This document shows, one piece after another, positions 25,975 to 34,276 of a stretch of DNA of 51,855 nucleotides. A program made the translations under genes and the position numbers. This stretch comes from Nitrospirota bacterium (GTDB lineage: Bacteria; Nitrospirota; Thermodesulfovibrionia; Thermodesulfovibrionales; UBA1546), in the NCBI GenBank assembly GCA_016208915.1, contig JACQXE010000017.1, positions 1-51,855 on the forward strand, read 5' to 3'. Within the stretch, counting starts at the first letter, position 1, and every line of letters starts with the position of its first letter. The notes under the pieces are model-generated. The model saw nothing but the letters and a program-made list of their open reading frames with translations. It was not told where the DNA came from and made no database searches.

Positions 25975-27627
25975 TTATTTCATCACCGCGCCGCTTCCTG
26001 CAGAGCTCACCATCTTCGCATATCTTGACAGGTAGCCCCCTGTTATTTTAGGAAGCGGTGGTTTCCATCTAGCCAATCTGTCTTTTATCTCTTTCTTAGA
26101 CAATAGGACTTCTATCCTTCTGTTGGGAATATCTATTTTGATCCTGTCTCCATTACGCAAAACAGCTATAACACCGCCTTCCATGGCTTCAGGAGATATA
26201 TGTCCTATGCATGGCCCGCGCGTTCCACCTGAAAATCTTCCATCTGTTATGAGCGCTACGGACTCGCTCAGTCCCATCCCAGCTATAGTTGCTGTAGGAG
26301 AGAGCATCTCTCTCATGCCAGGGCCTCCTTTCGGCCCCTCATATCTGATAACCACAACATCGCCGGATTTTATCATACCCTGAAGGATTGCCTTCATGCC
26401 TGCTTCTTCTGAGTCAAACACCTTTGCAGAGCCTTCAAACCTCATCATCTTTTCGCTTACAGCAGACTGTTTTACAACTGCTCCGTCTGGCGCAAGGTTT
26501 CCCCTGAGTATGGCAATGCCGCCTTCTGAATGATATGCCTTATTAAGCGGTCTTATAACGTCTTTGTCAATAACTTTTGCAGAATCTGCAATCTTATAAA
26601 TTTTTTTGCCGCTGACTGTGATATTGTCATTCAATTGTTTCCTCAGCCTTTTCATTACAGCAGGTATCCCTCCTGCCCACTCAAGATCCTCGAGATAATA
26701 TTCGCCTCCTGGCAGCATATTGCACAGGTGGGGTGTTTTCCTGCTCAATTTGTCAAATGTCTCCAGTGGGAGATTAACCCCTGCATCATGGGCGATTGCA
26801 GGGATATGCAGCACAGTATTGGTTGAGCCTCCCAATGCAAGGTCAACCATTATTGCATTATCGAATGCATTTTTATTCATTATCCTTCTGGGCGTGATAT
26901 TTTCCTTTATTAGTTCTACAATACGCTCACCGCTGGCAAATGCAATCCTCCTTTTATCGGCAGACACAGCAAGGGATGTTGCACATCCTGAAAGGCTCAT
27001 TCCCAGCGCCTCTGTAATGCATGCCATTGTATTTGCAGTATACATGCCCTGACACGAGCCTGCGCCAGGACATGCGCACATCTCAAGTGCTTCAAGCTCT
27101 TTTTTCTTGATCAAACCCTTTTTGTATTTGCCTATGGCCTCAAAGGTATCATTAACCAGAGAAAGTCTCCTGCCCCTTAGATGTCCTGAGAGCATCGGGC
27201 CTGCAGTAACAACTATTGAAGGTATGTTTATACGTGCGGCTGCCATTAGCATTCCGGGGGTAATCTTGTCACAGTTTGTAAGTAAAACCAGTCCATCAAG
27301 CTGATGCGCCTGTGCAATCGTTTCGACCATGTCTGCAATCAGTTCTCTTGACGGAAGAGAATAATGCATGCCTGAATGCCCCATGGCGATTCCGTCACAT
27401 ATGCCTGGTATGCCGAATAAGAAAGGATAACCTCCTGCAGAATGAATCCCTTTCTCTATGAATCTCTCAATATCCCTCATTCCTATATGGCCCGGAATTA
27501 TATCTGTAAAGCTTGTTGCAACACCGATAAATGGCTTTTTCATCTCGCCCTTTGAAATGCCGGTTGCATAAAGAAGCGCCCTGTGCGGAACACGCTCTAA
27601 TCCTTGCTTTATAATCCTGCTACGCAT
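25975..27627 (-). CDS. ilvD: Dihydroxy-acid dehydratase
   Basis: About 550 residues starting at [23 protein letters not shown]; an AAAGGGG site lies about ten bases upstream, favouring this ATG over one ten codons earlier. Iron-sulfur and active-site motifs are all present: [48 protein letters not shown] and [21 protein letters not shown]. The enzyme dehydrates dihydroxy-isovalerate and dihydroxy-methylvalerate in valine/isoleucine synthesis. With ilvB and ilvN nearby, most of the branched-chain pathway's first steps are here, although ilvC is not in the window. Confidence 0.96.
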   Translation of the reverse strand: MRSRIIKQGLERVPHRALLYATGISKGEMKKPFIGVATSFTDIIPGHIGMRDIERFIEKGIHSAGGYPFLFGIPGICDGIAMGHSGMHYSLPSRELIADMVETIAQAHQLDGLVLLTNCDKITPGMLMAAARINIPSIVVTAGPMLSGHLRGRRLSLVNDTFEAIGKYKKGLIKKKELEALEMCACPGAGSCQGMYTANTMACITEALGMSLSGCATSLAVSADKRRIAFASGERIVELIKENITPRRIMNKNAFDNAIMVDLALGGSTNTVLHIPAIAHDAGVNLPLETFDKLSRKTPHLCNMLPGGEYYLEDLEWAGGIPAVMKRLRKQLNDNITVSGKKIYKIADSAKVIDKDVIRPLNKAYHSEGGIAILRGNLAPDGAVVKQSAVSEKMMRFEGSAKVFDSEEAGMKAILQGMIKSGDVVVIRYEGPKGGPGMREMLSPTATIAGMGLSESVALITDGRFSGGTRGPCIGHISPEAMEGGVIAVLRNGDRIKIDIPNRRIEVLLSKKEIKDRLARWKPPLPKITGGYLSRYAKMVSSAGSGAVMK

Positions 27628-27660
27628 AAAAACAATACCCCTTTCTTTTGTTAGCACCCA

Positions 27661-27734
27661 AGTTCAAAAGTGCAGAAGTGCAAAAGTTCTAAAAAAAACT
27701 TTACTTCTGCGCTTTGGCGCTATTGACTTCTGCT
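27661..27734. repeat. Short repeats AGTGCAGAAGTGC with inverted copies before ilvD
   Basis: AAAAGTGCAGAAGTGCAAAAG is followed about 20 bases later by ACTTTACTTCTGCGC, partly inverted relative to it. The pair could form a hairpin in the leader of ilvD. It looks like another dispersed simple-repeat unit rather than a known regulatory element. Confidence 0.4.
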
Positions 27735-27965
27735 CTAATTCGAGTGACTTTTCCTGTAATCCCTTATAATCTCTGCCATCCTGTCTTTTTTCAACAGTTT
27801 TAACTTTTGTATCCTTTTTCTTTCCACCTCTTCTTCTGTAGTAAGATGCAGTTTTCTGTCTATCTCTGTAAGCATTATCTCAAGATTTTTATGCTCTTCG
27901 CCTAATTTTTTGTACTCCTCACTCTCCCTTGAAAGTATCTCTGCTATCTCCTGTTCGTTTGACAT
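27735..27965 (-). CDS. DUF465/YdcH-like small coiled-coil protein
   Basis: This 76-residue, very charged, all-helical protein (SRESEEYKKLGEEHKNLEIM, LTTEEEVERKRIQKLKLLKK) has the length and the ExxxKxLKKxRLxLKDxI-like end typical of DUF465. Function is unknown; members are soluble coiled coils. It starts one base after the stop of hemG, so it is the last gene of the hem operon. Nothing suggests a direct role in heme synthesis. Confidence 0.75.
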   Translation of the reverse strand: MSNEQEIAEILSRESEEYKKLGEEHKNLEIMLTEIDRKLHLTTEEEVERKRIQKLKLLKKDRMAEIIRDYRKSHSN

Positions 27966-29333
27966 TTAAGCTTCCCCCTTTCCAAAGATTCTTTCTGCTA
28001 ATTTATATGAATTCTCTATACAGTCATTCACGCTAATGCCCCTGTACGCATTTCCTGTGATATATAGGTCATTGTACTTTAAAATCATCTCTTCGATCTT
28101 TCGGAGCCTGTCCTCATGCCCGATATTATACTGCGGGATCGCCTTTTCATGTCTGAAGATACGGACAAAATCAGGCTGGACAGTTATCCCCATAATCTCT
28201 TTCAATTCTCCTGACACCGTATCTGCCAGCCTGTTATCATCCTGCATTGCTAAATCTGACATCCGCGCCCCGCCAAGCATAGTCCTCAAAAGCACATAAC
28301 CCTCAGGAGCCCTATTCGGGAATATGCTCGAGTCCCACAACGTGCCGAGCACTTTTCGTTTCTCCCGGTAAGGGATAAGAAAACCAAATCCATTAAGTTT
28401 ATGGGCAATCCTCTCTTTCTTATACCCAAAACATACGACAGAGACAGAAGGATATGGTATTTCCCCAATAGTTGATGCAAGCTTTTTATTAAGACCCTTC
28501 AACATCTCAGATGCCGCGTATGCGGGAGAGGCAATAACAAGAATCTCTGATTCGACTACAGTGCCGTCAGAAAGGTGAACAGCGTAGCCATCTGCCTTTT
28601 TAGCCACAGCGCTAACCTTGCTGCTCACCCTCAGCCTCTCCTTCAAGAAATTTCTAAGAGAATCTATAAACATTCCCATGCCATCATTGAAAGACGTAAG
28701 CACTCCTCCAGGACCGGCAGTAACCTTTGCCTTCCTGTTTCTTTTCGCTTCTTTCTGGAGTTTTATCATGCCTTTGATAAGACTTCCATATTTGTTCTCG
28801 AGCTCGTATATCTTTGGAAAACAGCTTTTAAGGCTCAGCGTTTCTGGATTGCCGGCATAGATTCCAGAAGCCATGGGATCGATAAGTTTTTCATACGCCT
28901 CTTTGCCCAGCCTCCTTTTTGCAAAATCAGCGAGTGTCTCATCATCTCCGCCTTTCGGAGCAAAGAACTCATATATGATCCGGAGTCTGCCGTAAAGACT
29001 CAGCAGATTCGAGGAGAAAAATGCAGGAGGCGACTCAGGCAGAAGATATAATTTATTGTTGGAAAGGATATATCTTTTCCGTGCCGCATCACTGCTCCGC
29101 ACCGGATTCAGACGAAGCCTCGATGCAAATTCAAGGGTTTTCGGTTTGTTGTCGAGGAATCCATTTACACCTCCCTCGCAGAGAAACCCATTAACTCTTT
29201 CTGTCCATATCTTGCCGCCAGGTTTCTTCTCTGCTTCCAAAATTGTAATATCTGCTGAAGGATCACGTTCGAGAAGCTCATATGCTAACGAAAGCCCTGA
29301 GATACCGCCACCTACAATAACTATTTTCCCCAT
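27966..29333 (-). CDS. hemG: HemY-type protoporphyrinogen/coproporphyrinogen oxidase
   Basis: This 455-residue flavoprotein has an N-terminal FAD-binding Rossmann motif (IVIVGGGISGLSLAYEL, ILEAEKKPGGKIWTE), the family stretch LCEGGVNGFL, a middle substrate domain (LIDPMASGIYAGNPETLSLK) and the C-terminal FAD motif (LYITGNAYRGISVNDCIENSY). It belongs to the oxygen-type HemY/PgoX/CgoX family, which oxidises protoporphyrinogen IX or, in the coproporphyrin route, coproporphyrinogen III. The two cannot be separated by eye. It overlaps the end of hemH by 13 bases, giving hemE-hemH-hemG in one operon. Confidence 0.92.
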   Translation of the reverse strand: MGKIVIVGGGISGLSLAYELLERDPSADITILEAEKKPGGKIWTERVNGFLCEGGVNGFLDNKPKTLEFASRLRLNPVRSSDAARKRYILSNNKLYLLPESPPAFFSSNLLSLYGRLRIIYEFFAPKGGDDETLADFAKRRLGKEAYEKLIDPMASGIYAGNPETLSLKSCFPKIYELENKYGSLIKGMIKLQKEAKRNRKAKVTAGPGGVLTSFNDGMGMFIDSLRNFLKERLRVSSKVSAVAKKADGYAVHLSDGTVVESEILVIASPAYAASEMLKGLNKKLASTIGEIPYPSVSVVCFGYKKERIAHKLNGFGFLIPYREKRKVLGTLWDSSIFPNRAPEGYVLLRTMLGGARMSDLAMQDDNRLADTVSGELKEIMGITVQPDFVRIFRHEKAIPQYNIGHEDRLRKIEEMILKYNDLYITGNAYRGISVNDCIENSYKLAERIFGKGEA

Positions 29334-30409
29334 TCTGTCTCCTTCATGCTTTTCATTGTAATATCTTTTAATGCCTCAATAAAGACGGGATGTGTATTCA
29401 GAGGCTTAGTGCGCCTGAGATTTATCCCGTAGCCATCCGCCATCTGCCTATATAATATATCAATTTCGTACAGCGTCTCAATATGATCTGATACAAAACT
29501 TATCGGCACCACAAGAACGTTTCTGACCTCCTTCCCTGCAAGCTCTTTAATCTTTTCATCTGTAGATGGTTCAAGCCATCTTACAGGTCCGCTCTTAGAC
29601 TGATAACTCAAATCCCATTTTATGTCGAGTCTCTTTGTAATCTCGTTAATAGTGCCCATGATCTGTTCAACATAAGGATCGCCTTCGTCAATTAACTTTT
29701 GCGGAAGACTGTGTGCGCTGAAAAGAACGTGGATATCCCCCTCACCCTTCCCTCCCCCTCGAGGGGGGAGGGTTAGGGCGGGGGTGAAAGAATCGAACCC
29801 TTTTTTAATCACATCTACAAGCGCCTCTATATAAAGTGGATGGTTATACCATGACTGTATAGAGAATACCTTTATTTTATATTTTGACACCACCTCTTTT
29901 AATTTTGAGATGGAGGAACCTGATGTTGCCAGAGAATACTGCGGATAAAGACTCAAAGCAATCAGTTTCCTGACTCCAGAGTTATAGATTTCAGGTATCA
30001 CCTCTTCGATGAAGGGATGCCAGTAACGCATGCCGACAAAGACTTTAACCTTTACTCCTGCCACCCCCTCCCTAACCCTCCCCCCTCGAGGGGGAGGGAT
30101 GGGTGGGGGGGATTCCTCCACCTCTAATTCATTATTAAGCGCTTTCTCCAGCGCTTTTGCTTGAGCCGTTGTTATATCAAAGATTGGCGACTTCCCGCCG
30201 ATAAGGCTGTAAAGTCCCTCTGTTTTTTTTGATCTTATTGTTGATATCAGCCATGCGAATGGTTTTTGCAGAAATTTTGGGCCAAGCCTAATAATCTGTC
30301 TGTCTGAAAAAAGATTATAGAGAAATGGCTTTACAGCCTGAATGGAATCAGGCCCGCCGAGATTAAGAAGTAAGACTCCTATTGTTTCCCTGCCGGTCTT
30401 ATCTTTCAA
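29321..30409 (-). CDS. hemH: Ferrochelatase carrying two in-frame repeat insertions
   Basis: This 362-residue enzyme inserts ferrous iron into proto- or coproporphyrin. Motifs include GVLLLNLGGPDSIQAVKPFL, RYWHPFIEEVI, YPQYSLATSGS, and the catalytic His in VLFSAHSLPQKLIDEGDPY with the acidic C-terminal motif SFVSDHIETLYEID. It is about 40 residues longer than typical ferrochelatases (about 310-320). The surplus is accounted for by two Pro/Gly/Arg-rich insertions at about residues 98-118 (SPPPIPPPRGG) and 198-215 (TPALTLPPRGGGKGEG), each encoded by an inverted copy of one palindromic repeat. Both lie outside the catalytic motifs, so the enzyme may still work. It follows hemE after 21 bases. 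Confidence 0.95.
   Translation of the reverse strand: MKDKTGRETIGVLLLNLGGPDSIQAVKPFLYNLFSDRQIIRLGPKFLQKPFAWLISTIRSKKTEGLYSLIGGKSPIFDITTAQAKALEKALNNELEVEESPPPIPPPRGGRVREGVAGVKVKVFVGMRYWHPFIEEVIPEIYNSGVRKLIALSLYPQYSLATSGSSISKLKEVVSKYKIKVFSIQSWYNHPLYIEALVDVIKKGFDSFTPALTLPPRGGGKGEGDIHVLFSAHSLPQKLIDEGDPYVEQIMGTINEITKRLDIKWDLSYQSKSGPVRWLEPSTDEKIKELAGKEVRNVLVVPISFVSDHIETLYEIDILYRQMADGYGINLRRTKPLNTHPVFIEALKDITMKSMKETEWGK
29736..29788. repeat. CTCGAG-centred palindromic repeat in hemH, copy 1
   Basis: This is a purine/pyrimidine-biased palindrome centred on CCCCCTCGAGGGGG (around 29760) with arms CCCTCCC/GGGAGGG. It encodes TPALTLPPRGGGKGEG in frame on the minus strand. The reverse complement matches copy 2 at 30061-30113 over about 50 bases with only a few differences. 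Confidence 0.85.
30061..30113. repeat. CTCGAG-centred palindromic repeat in hemH, copy 2
   Basis: Inverted relative to copy 1, centred on CCCCCCTCGAGGGGG (around 30087). It encodes SPPPIPPPRGGRVREGVAG in frame. Both copies kept the hemH reading frame; paired in the mRNA they could form a long stem across about 270 bases. Confidence 0.85.
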
Positions 30410-30430
30410 TAAAAGCCCTTTGGACTACTA

Positions 30431-31459
30431 TTAGCTTCTGCTGTATTTATGCACTGCCTCGACCATTGCGATTGCATTCTCAACAGGCGTCTCAGGAAGA
30501 ATACCATGACCGAGGTTAAAGATATGCCCCTTTGCTGCCTTAGCTTTGTCCAGTATGTCTATCACCCTATCGTCTATCATCTCCTTTGGAAGAAAAAGCG
30601 CGCATGGATCGAGGTTCCCCTGAATAACAACCTTTTTGCCGAGTTTCTTTACCGCTTCGCTCATATCAACTCTCCAGTCGATACCGATAACATCAGCGCC
30701 AGATTTTTTAGCATCCTTCAGTATTCCAGCACAATCATTTACAAAATAGATTATCGGTGTCTCGGGGTGCTCCTTTCTTATGGCAGTGACCGCCTTCTTT
30801 ACATATGGCAGCGCAGATTCCTTATAGTCAGAAGGCGCAAGAACGCCAGCCCATGAGTCAAAGAGCTGGACTGCCTGAGCGCCAGCAACAATCTGAGCTG
30901 AGAGGTATGAGATTACAGTCTTTGTAAGTTTTTTCATCAGATAGTCGAACAATCCCCTGTTCTGAAACATCATTTTTTTAGTATGGAGAAAATTCTTTGA
31001 ACTTCCACCCTCAATCATGTATGTGGCCAAGGTAAAAGGGGCGCCTGAAAAACCTATCAAAGGAACTTTTAATTCTTTCCTCAATATCTTTATTGTTTCA
31101 AGAACAAACGGCATTGAATCTTCTGTGTCAGGGACTGTTAGCCTTGCGACAGCAGATTTGGTCCTTATCGGCTCACTAAGAACAGGTCCTTTCTTATCTG
31201 AGAACTCAAGGTTCATACCCATTGCCTCAACAGCTATCAAGATATCAGAAAAAAGTATTGCGGCATCAACTCCGAGGATATCTACAGGCTGGAGCGTAAC
31301 CTTTGCAGCAAGTTCAGGAGTCTTGCATAGAGTTAAAAAGTCCACATTGCCGCGGACAGCCTGGTACTCGGGAAGGTAACGCCCTGCCTGACGCATAAGC
31401 CATACAGGCGTATACTCCACCTTTTCACCACGGCATGCCTTTAAGAAAACATCATTCAT
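30431..31459 (-). CDS. hemE: Uroporphyrinogen decarboxylase
   Basis: About 342 residues starting at MNDVFLKACRGEKVEYTPVW; GGGAGG lies seven bases before this ATG, better than the ATG six codons earlier. Motifs: VWLMRQAGRYLPEYQAVR (N-terminal signature), ILFSDILIAVEAMG, GFSGAPFTLATYMIEGG, GVLAPSDY, and GHGILPETPVENAIAMVEAVH. It decarboxylates uroporphyrinogen III to coproporphyrinogen III in the cytoplasm. It is first of hemE-hemH-hemG and lies behind the AhbD-like radical SAM gene. A palindromic repeat (31484-31509) lies in between. Confidence 0.96.
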   Translation of the reverse strand: MNDVFLKACRGEKVEYTPVWLMRQAGRYLPEYQAVRGNVDFLTLCKTPELAAKVTLQPVDILGVDAAILFSDILIAVEAMGMNLEFSDKKGPVLSEPIRTKSAVARLTVPDTEDSMPFVLETIKILRKELKVPLIGFSGAPFTLATYMIEGGSSKNFLHTKKMMFQNRGLFDYLMKKLTKTVISYLSAQIVAGAQAVQLFDSWAGVLAPSDYKESALPYVKKAVTAIRKEHPETPIIYFVNDCAGILKDAKKSGADVIGIDWRVDMSEAVKKLGKKVVIQGNLDPCALFLPKEMIDDRVIDILDKAKAAKGHIFNLGHGILPETPVENAIAMVEAVHKYSRS

Positions 31460-31483
31460 AAAACCTCCCAAAATCATTTTGTC

Positions 31484-31509
31484 GTCATTCCTGCTTTCGT
31501 GGGAATGAC
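31484..31509. repeat. GTCATTCCTGC-type palindromic repeat between genes
   Basis: GTCATTCC and GGAATGAC form an 8-bp stem around TGCTTTCGTG. It is the same family as the copy inside Rhs2 (2663-2689). It lies in the 66-base gap before hemE and could influence the mRNA between the radical SAM gene and hemE. Confidence 0.75.
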
Positions 31510-31525
31510 AGAAAAGAGAACAGCG

Positions 31526-32605
31526 CTATGTTTTTTCGACTACCTTCTTCTTAAGCTTGACAGGCATATAACCGCAGAATGGTTCTTCTGCAAGATAATC
31601 ACCATGCATTGAATATGCTCGTGCCCGGCATCCTCCGCAGACTTTTATATACTCGCATGAACCACACTTGCCTTTATATTTCTTGAAATCCCGGAGTTCC
31701 TTGAATAACTCTGAATTCTCCCATATATCCTTGAATGATCTCTCACGTATGTTGCCTGCGGGGTTCGGGAAGTAACTGCACGGAAGAACATTGCCGTCCA
31801 CATCTATAAGACATATCAGCTGGCCTGCGATACAGCCTTTGGCGCCGCCTGTAGAAAATTTCAATGTCCTTTTTTCAAATTTGGCGCCCTCTTTCTTTGA
31901 CTGCTGCAGAACTATCCTGTAATAATGTGGGGCGCATGTCGGCCTTACAAGCATATCCTTTTCGCCCTTTTCCATCTGATAGTGCCACTCGAGTATTTTC
32001 TCGTAATCCTCTTTTGATATGAGTTCGTTCATTATATCCTCGCCCCTGCCGGTCGGTACTATCATAAACATATACCATGCAGTAGCGCCGAGTTCCTTTG
32101 CAAGTTTATATATCCTTGGTATCTCTTCCTGATTCCTCTTCGTGAAAGATGAATTTATGATGAATTCTATCCCGTGCTTCTTAAAAAGCCTTGCAGCGTT
32201 AATCGTGCCTGAAAATGCCCCTTTCTGGTTCCTGAAATCATCATGCACCTTTTCTTCTGAGCCGTCGAGGCTTAAAGAAACAATCTTAATGCCTGAATCC
32301 TTTATCTTTTCGCATATCTCATCCGTGACCAGCGTCCCGTTGGTTGCAAGACACATTCTCATGCCTTTTTTATTGCCGTAGCGCGCAATTTCAAACACGT
32401 CGTTTCTTATCAAAGGCTCACCGCCTGAAAGAACAATAACAGGTTTGGCATAACCAGATATGTCATCAATTATCCTGTATGCCTCTTCAGTAGAAAAATC
32501 CGGATGTCCTTTTATCTCCATTTCTGACGAGGAACGGCAATGAACACACCGCAGATTACATCTGCGCGTTATCTCCCAAGCTATCCATTTCGGCGCAAAT
32601 TCCAT
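31526..32605 (-). CDS. AhbD-like radical SAM/SPASM protein
   Basis: This 359-residue protein has an N-terminal radical SAM cluster motif ([14 protein letters not shown]), SAM-binding GGEPLIR and a TIM-barrel core ([17 protein letters not shown]). A SPASM-type C-terminus carries auxiliary-cluster cysteines ([44 protein letters not shown]). This matches the AhbC/AhbD and related peptide-modifying family. AhbD decarboxylates iron-coproporphyrin III to heme. Its place directly upstream of hemE-hemH-hemG supports a heme role. PqqE-like and other SPASM enzymes look similar by eye, so the exact reaction is inference. Length is normal. Confidence 0.75.
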   Translation of the reverse strand: MEFAPKWIAWEITRRCNLRCVHCRSSSEMEIKGHPDFSTEEAYRIIDDISGYAKPVIVLSGGEPLIRNDVFEIARYGNKKGMRMCLATNGTLVTDEICEKIKDSGIKIVSLSLDGSEEKVHDDFRNQKGAFSGTINAARLFKKHGIEFIINSSFTKRNQEEIPRIYKLAKELGATAWYMFMIVPTGRGEDIMNELISKEDYEKILEWHYQMEKGEKDMLVRPTCAPHYYRIVLQQSKKEGAKFEKRTLKFSTGGAKGCIAGQLICLIDVDGNVLPCSYFPNPAGNIRERSFKDIWENSELFKELRDFKKYKGKCGSCEYIKVCGGCRARAYSMHGDYLAEEPFCGYMPVKLKKKVVEKT

Positions 32606-32624
32606 TTTGTTATTATACCTTTAC

Positions 32625-34199
32625 TTATGTTAATTTTCCATTCCAAACATTTGCTTCCATTGCAGCTAATAATGACCTGAAGGTTTCCGGGTCGAGGGCT
32701 GATACAGAAACCGCATTATACCTGTTTGCTATATTTGCCGCTTCATCACCTGCAATCTTATCTATTTTGTTAAATACTATTATCCGTTTCTTGTCTGACA
32801 GATTTAGTTCTTTAAGTATGTTTTCCACGGACTCTATCTGCTTTTCAAATCTTGGATTAGATATATCAACGAGGTGCAAAAGCAGGTCTGCATCCTGAAG
32901 TTCTTCGAGTGTTGATCTGAAGGCAGCCATCAAATCCGTTGGAAGGTCTCTTATAAAACCAACAGTATCAGTGACAATTACATCTCTTTCTCTCGGGAAT
33001 CTGAGTCTCCTGCTCGATGTATCAAGGGTTGCAAACATCTTATCCTCTATATAAACAGAACTTTTTGTAAGCGAGTTAAGAAGTGTTGATTTACCTGCGT
33101 TTGTATAACCGATAATCGAAACTATAGGGATGCCTCTCTCGACCCTTCTGTGTCTCCTCTGTCTTCTTGCCTCACTAAGATGTTTCAGTTCTTTTTCAAG
33201 AAGCATTATTCTGTCTCTTACGCGCCTCCTGTCTATCTCAAGCTTCATTTCGCCCGGACCTCTTCCTCCGATTCCTCCCATCAAGCGGGACATAGCAGTG
33301 CCTTTCCCTGTAAGTCTTGGCAGCCGGTATTTCAGTTGCGCAAGCTCTACCTGAACCTTACCATCCCTGCTGTGTGCCCTTCTTGCGAAAATATCCAGTA
33401 TCAACTGGGAGCGGTCAATCACCTTGATCTCAGTAAGTTCACCTATTGATTTTATCTGTGAAGGATTAAGGTCCTGATCAAATATCAGCAGGGTTGCGCC
33501 TTTATTAAGGGCGTTAATGATAACCTCTTTCACCTTACCCTCACCCATAAGATATTTTGGATTTATCTCCTTGGGCCTCTGGATCACTGCATCAAGGACA
33601 AGCACATCGCTCGAGTACGCAAGTTCTTTGAGTTCTTCTAAAGAATCCTCCTGTTCGTATTTTGGTTTTGTAGATACGCTTATAAGAATTGCTTTCTCTC
33701 GGAAATCTTTTTGGTCAAAAGCCCTTTTTCTGTCCATCTCCTCTTCGAGAGCCTCTATGAACGGAAGAAAATCGAGTTGAAGGCGATAGAAATTTACAGG
33801 CAACAAAACCTCTATCGGATTATTTGAACCTTGTGGCATCAGATGGGCTATATAGATATCTTCAGGCAGTTGGTCTTTCACGCCAATCGCTGCAATAAGA
33901 TCAAACCTTAAAAGCGCAAGGTCTGTAAGGTCATCCTGTGTAAGCGGCTCATTTTTTAGATGAGTATGTATTAACCTAAGCCCCCGGAGCGCACGCCTGC
34001 CTAAAGGAAAATCCTCAATCCCCGGGATGAATATTCCCTTTGCATCTCCGACTATTACATGGGTTATCTTTCCGTCTCTTGTTACAAGCAGGCCTATCTG
34101 CCTTCTGATATCTGAGGATAGTTCTGCAAGATACTTTGCAAGCTCAGGGGTTACTACCGCATCAGAAGAGATCTTCCTGCGATAAATTCTCTCGAGCAA
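32625..34199 (-). CDS. hflX: GTPase HflX
   Basis: This 524-residue protein has the HflX N-terminal domain (LDAVIQRPKEINPKYLMGEGK, VIDRSQLILDIFARRAHSRDGK VQVELAQ region, glycine-rich GGIGGRGPGEMKLEIDRR), then a GTPase domain with G1 GYTNAGKST (364-372), G3 DTVGFIRDLP (411-420) and G4 NKID. It carries an about 165-residue N-terminal extension seen in the longer HflX subgroup. HflX splits stalled ribosomes and binds the 50S subunit. It ends 19 bases before the radical SAM gene, so it probably heads the same transcript. Confidence 0.93.
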   Translation of the reverse strand: MLERIYRRKISSDAVVTPELAKYLAELSSDIRRQIGLLVTRDGKITHVIVGDAKGIFIPGIEDFPLGRRALRGLRLIHTHLKNEPLTQDDLTDLALLRFDLIAAIGVKDQLPEDIYIAHLMPQGSNNPIEVLLPVNFYRLQLDFLPFIEALEEEMDRKRAFDQKDFREKAILISVSTKPKYEQEDSLEELKELAYSSDVLVLDAVIQRPKEINPKYLMGEGKVKEVIINALNKGATLLIFDQDLNPSQIKSIGELTEIKVIDRSQLILDIFARRAHSRDGKVQVELAQLKYRLPRLTGKGTAMSRLMGGIGGRGPGEMKLEIDRRRVRDRIMLLEKELKHLSEARRQRRHRRVERGIPIVSIIGYTNAGKSTLLNSLTKSSVYIEDKMFATLDTSSRRLRFPRERDVIVTDTVGFIRDLPTDLMAAFRSTLEELQDADLLLHLVDISNPRFEKQIESVENILKELNLSDKKRIIVFNKIDKIAGDEAANIANRYNAVSVSALDPETFRSLLAAMEANVWNGKLT

Positions 34200-34276
34200 A
34201 TTAAGGTGATGACCTTTGAGACCTGATATATCACCGTAGATTAAAGGTATGTCTTAATCCTCCGAAATCAAACGCA

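Noticed and set aside
28575-29051. Plus-strand open frame of 158 codons
   Set aside because: Antisense to hemG, with no family motif and no start signal.
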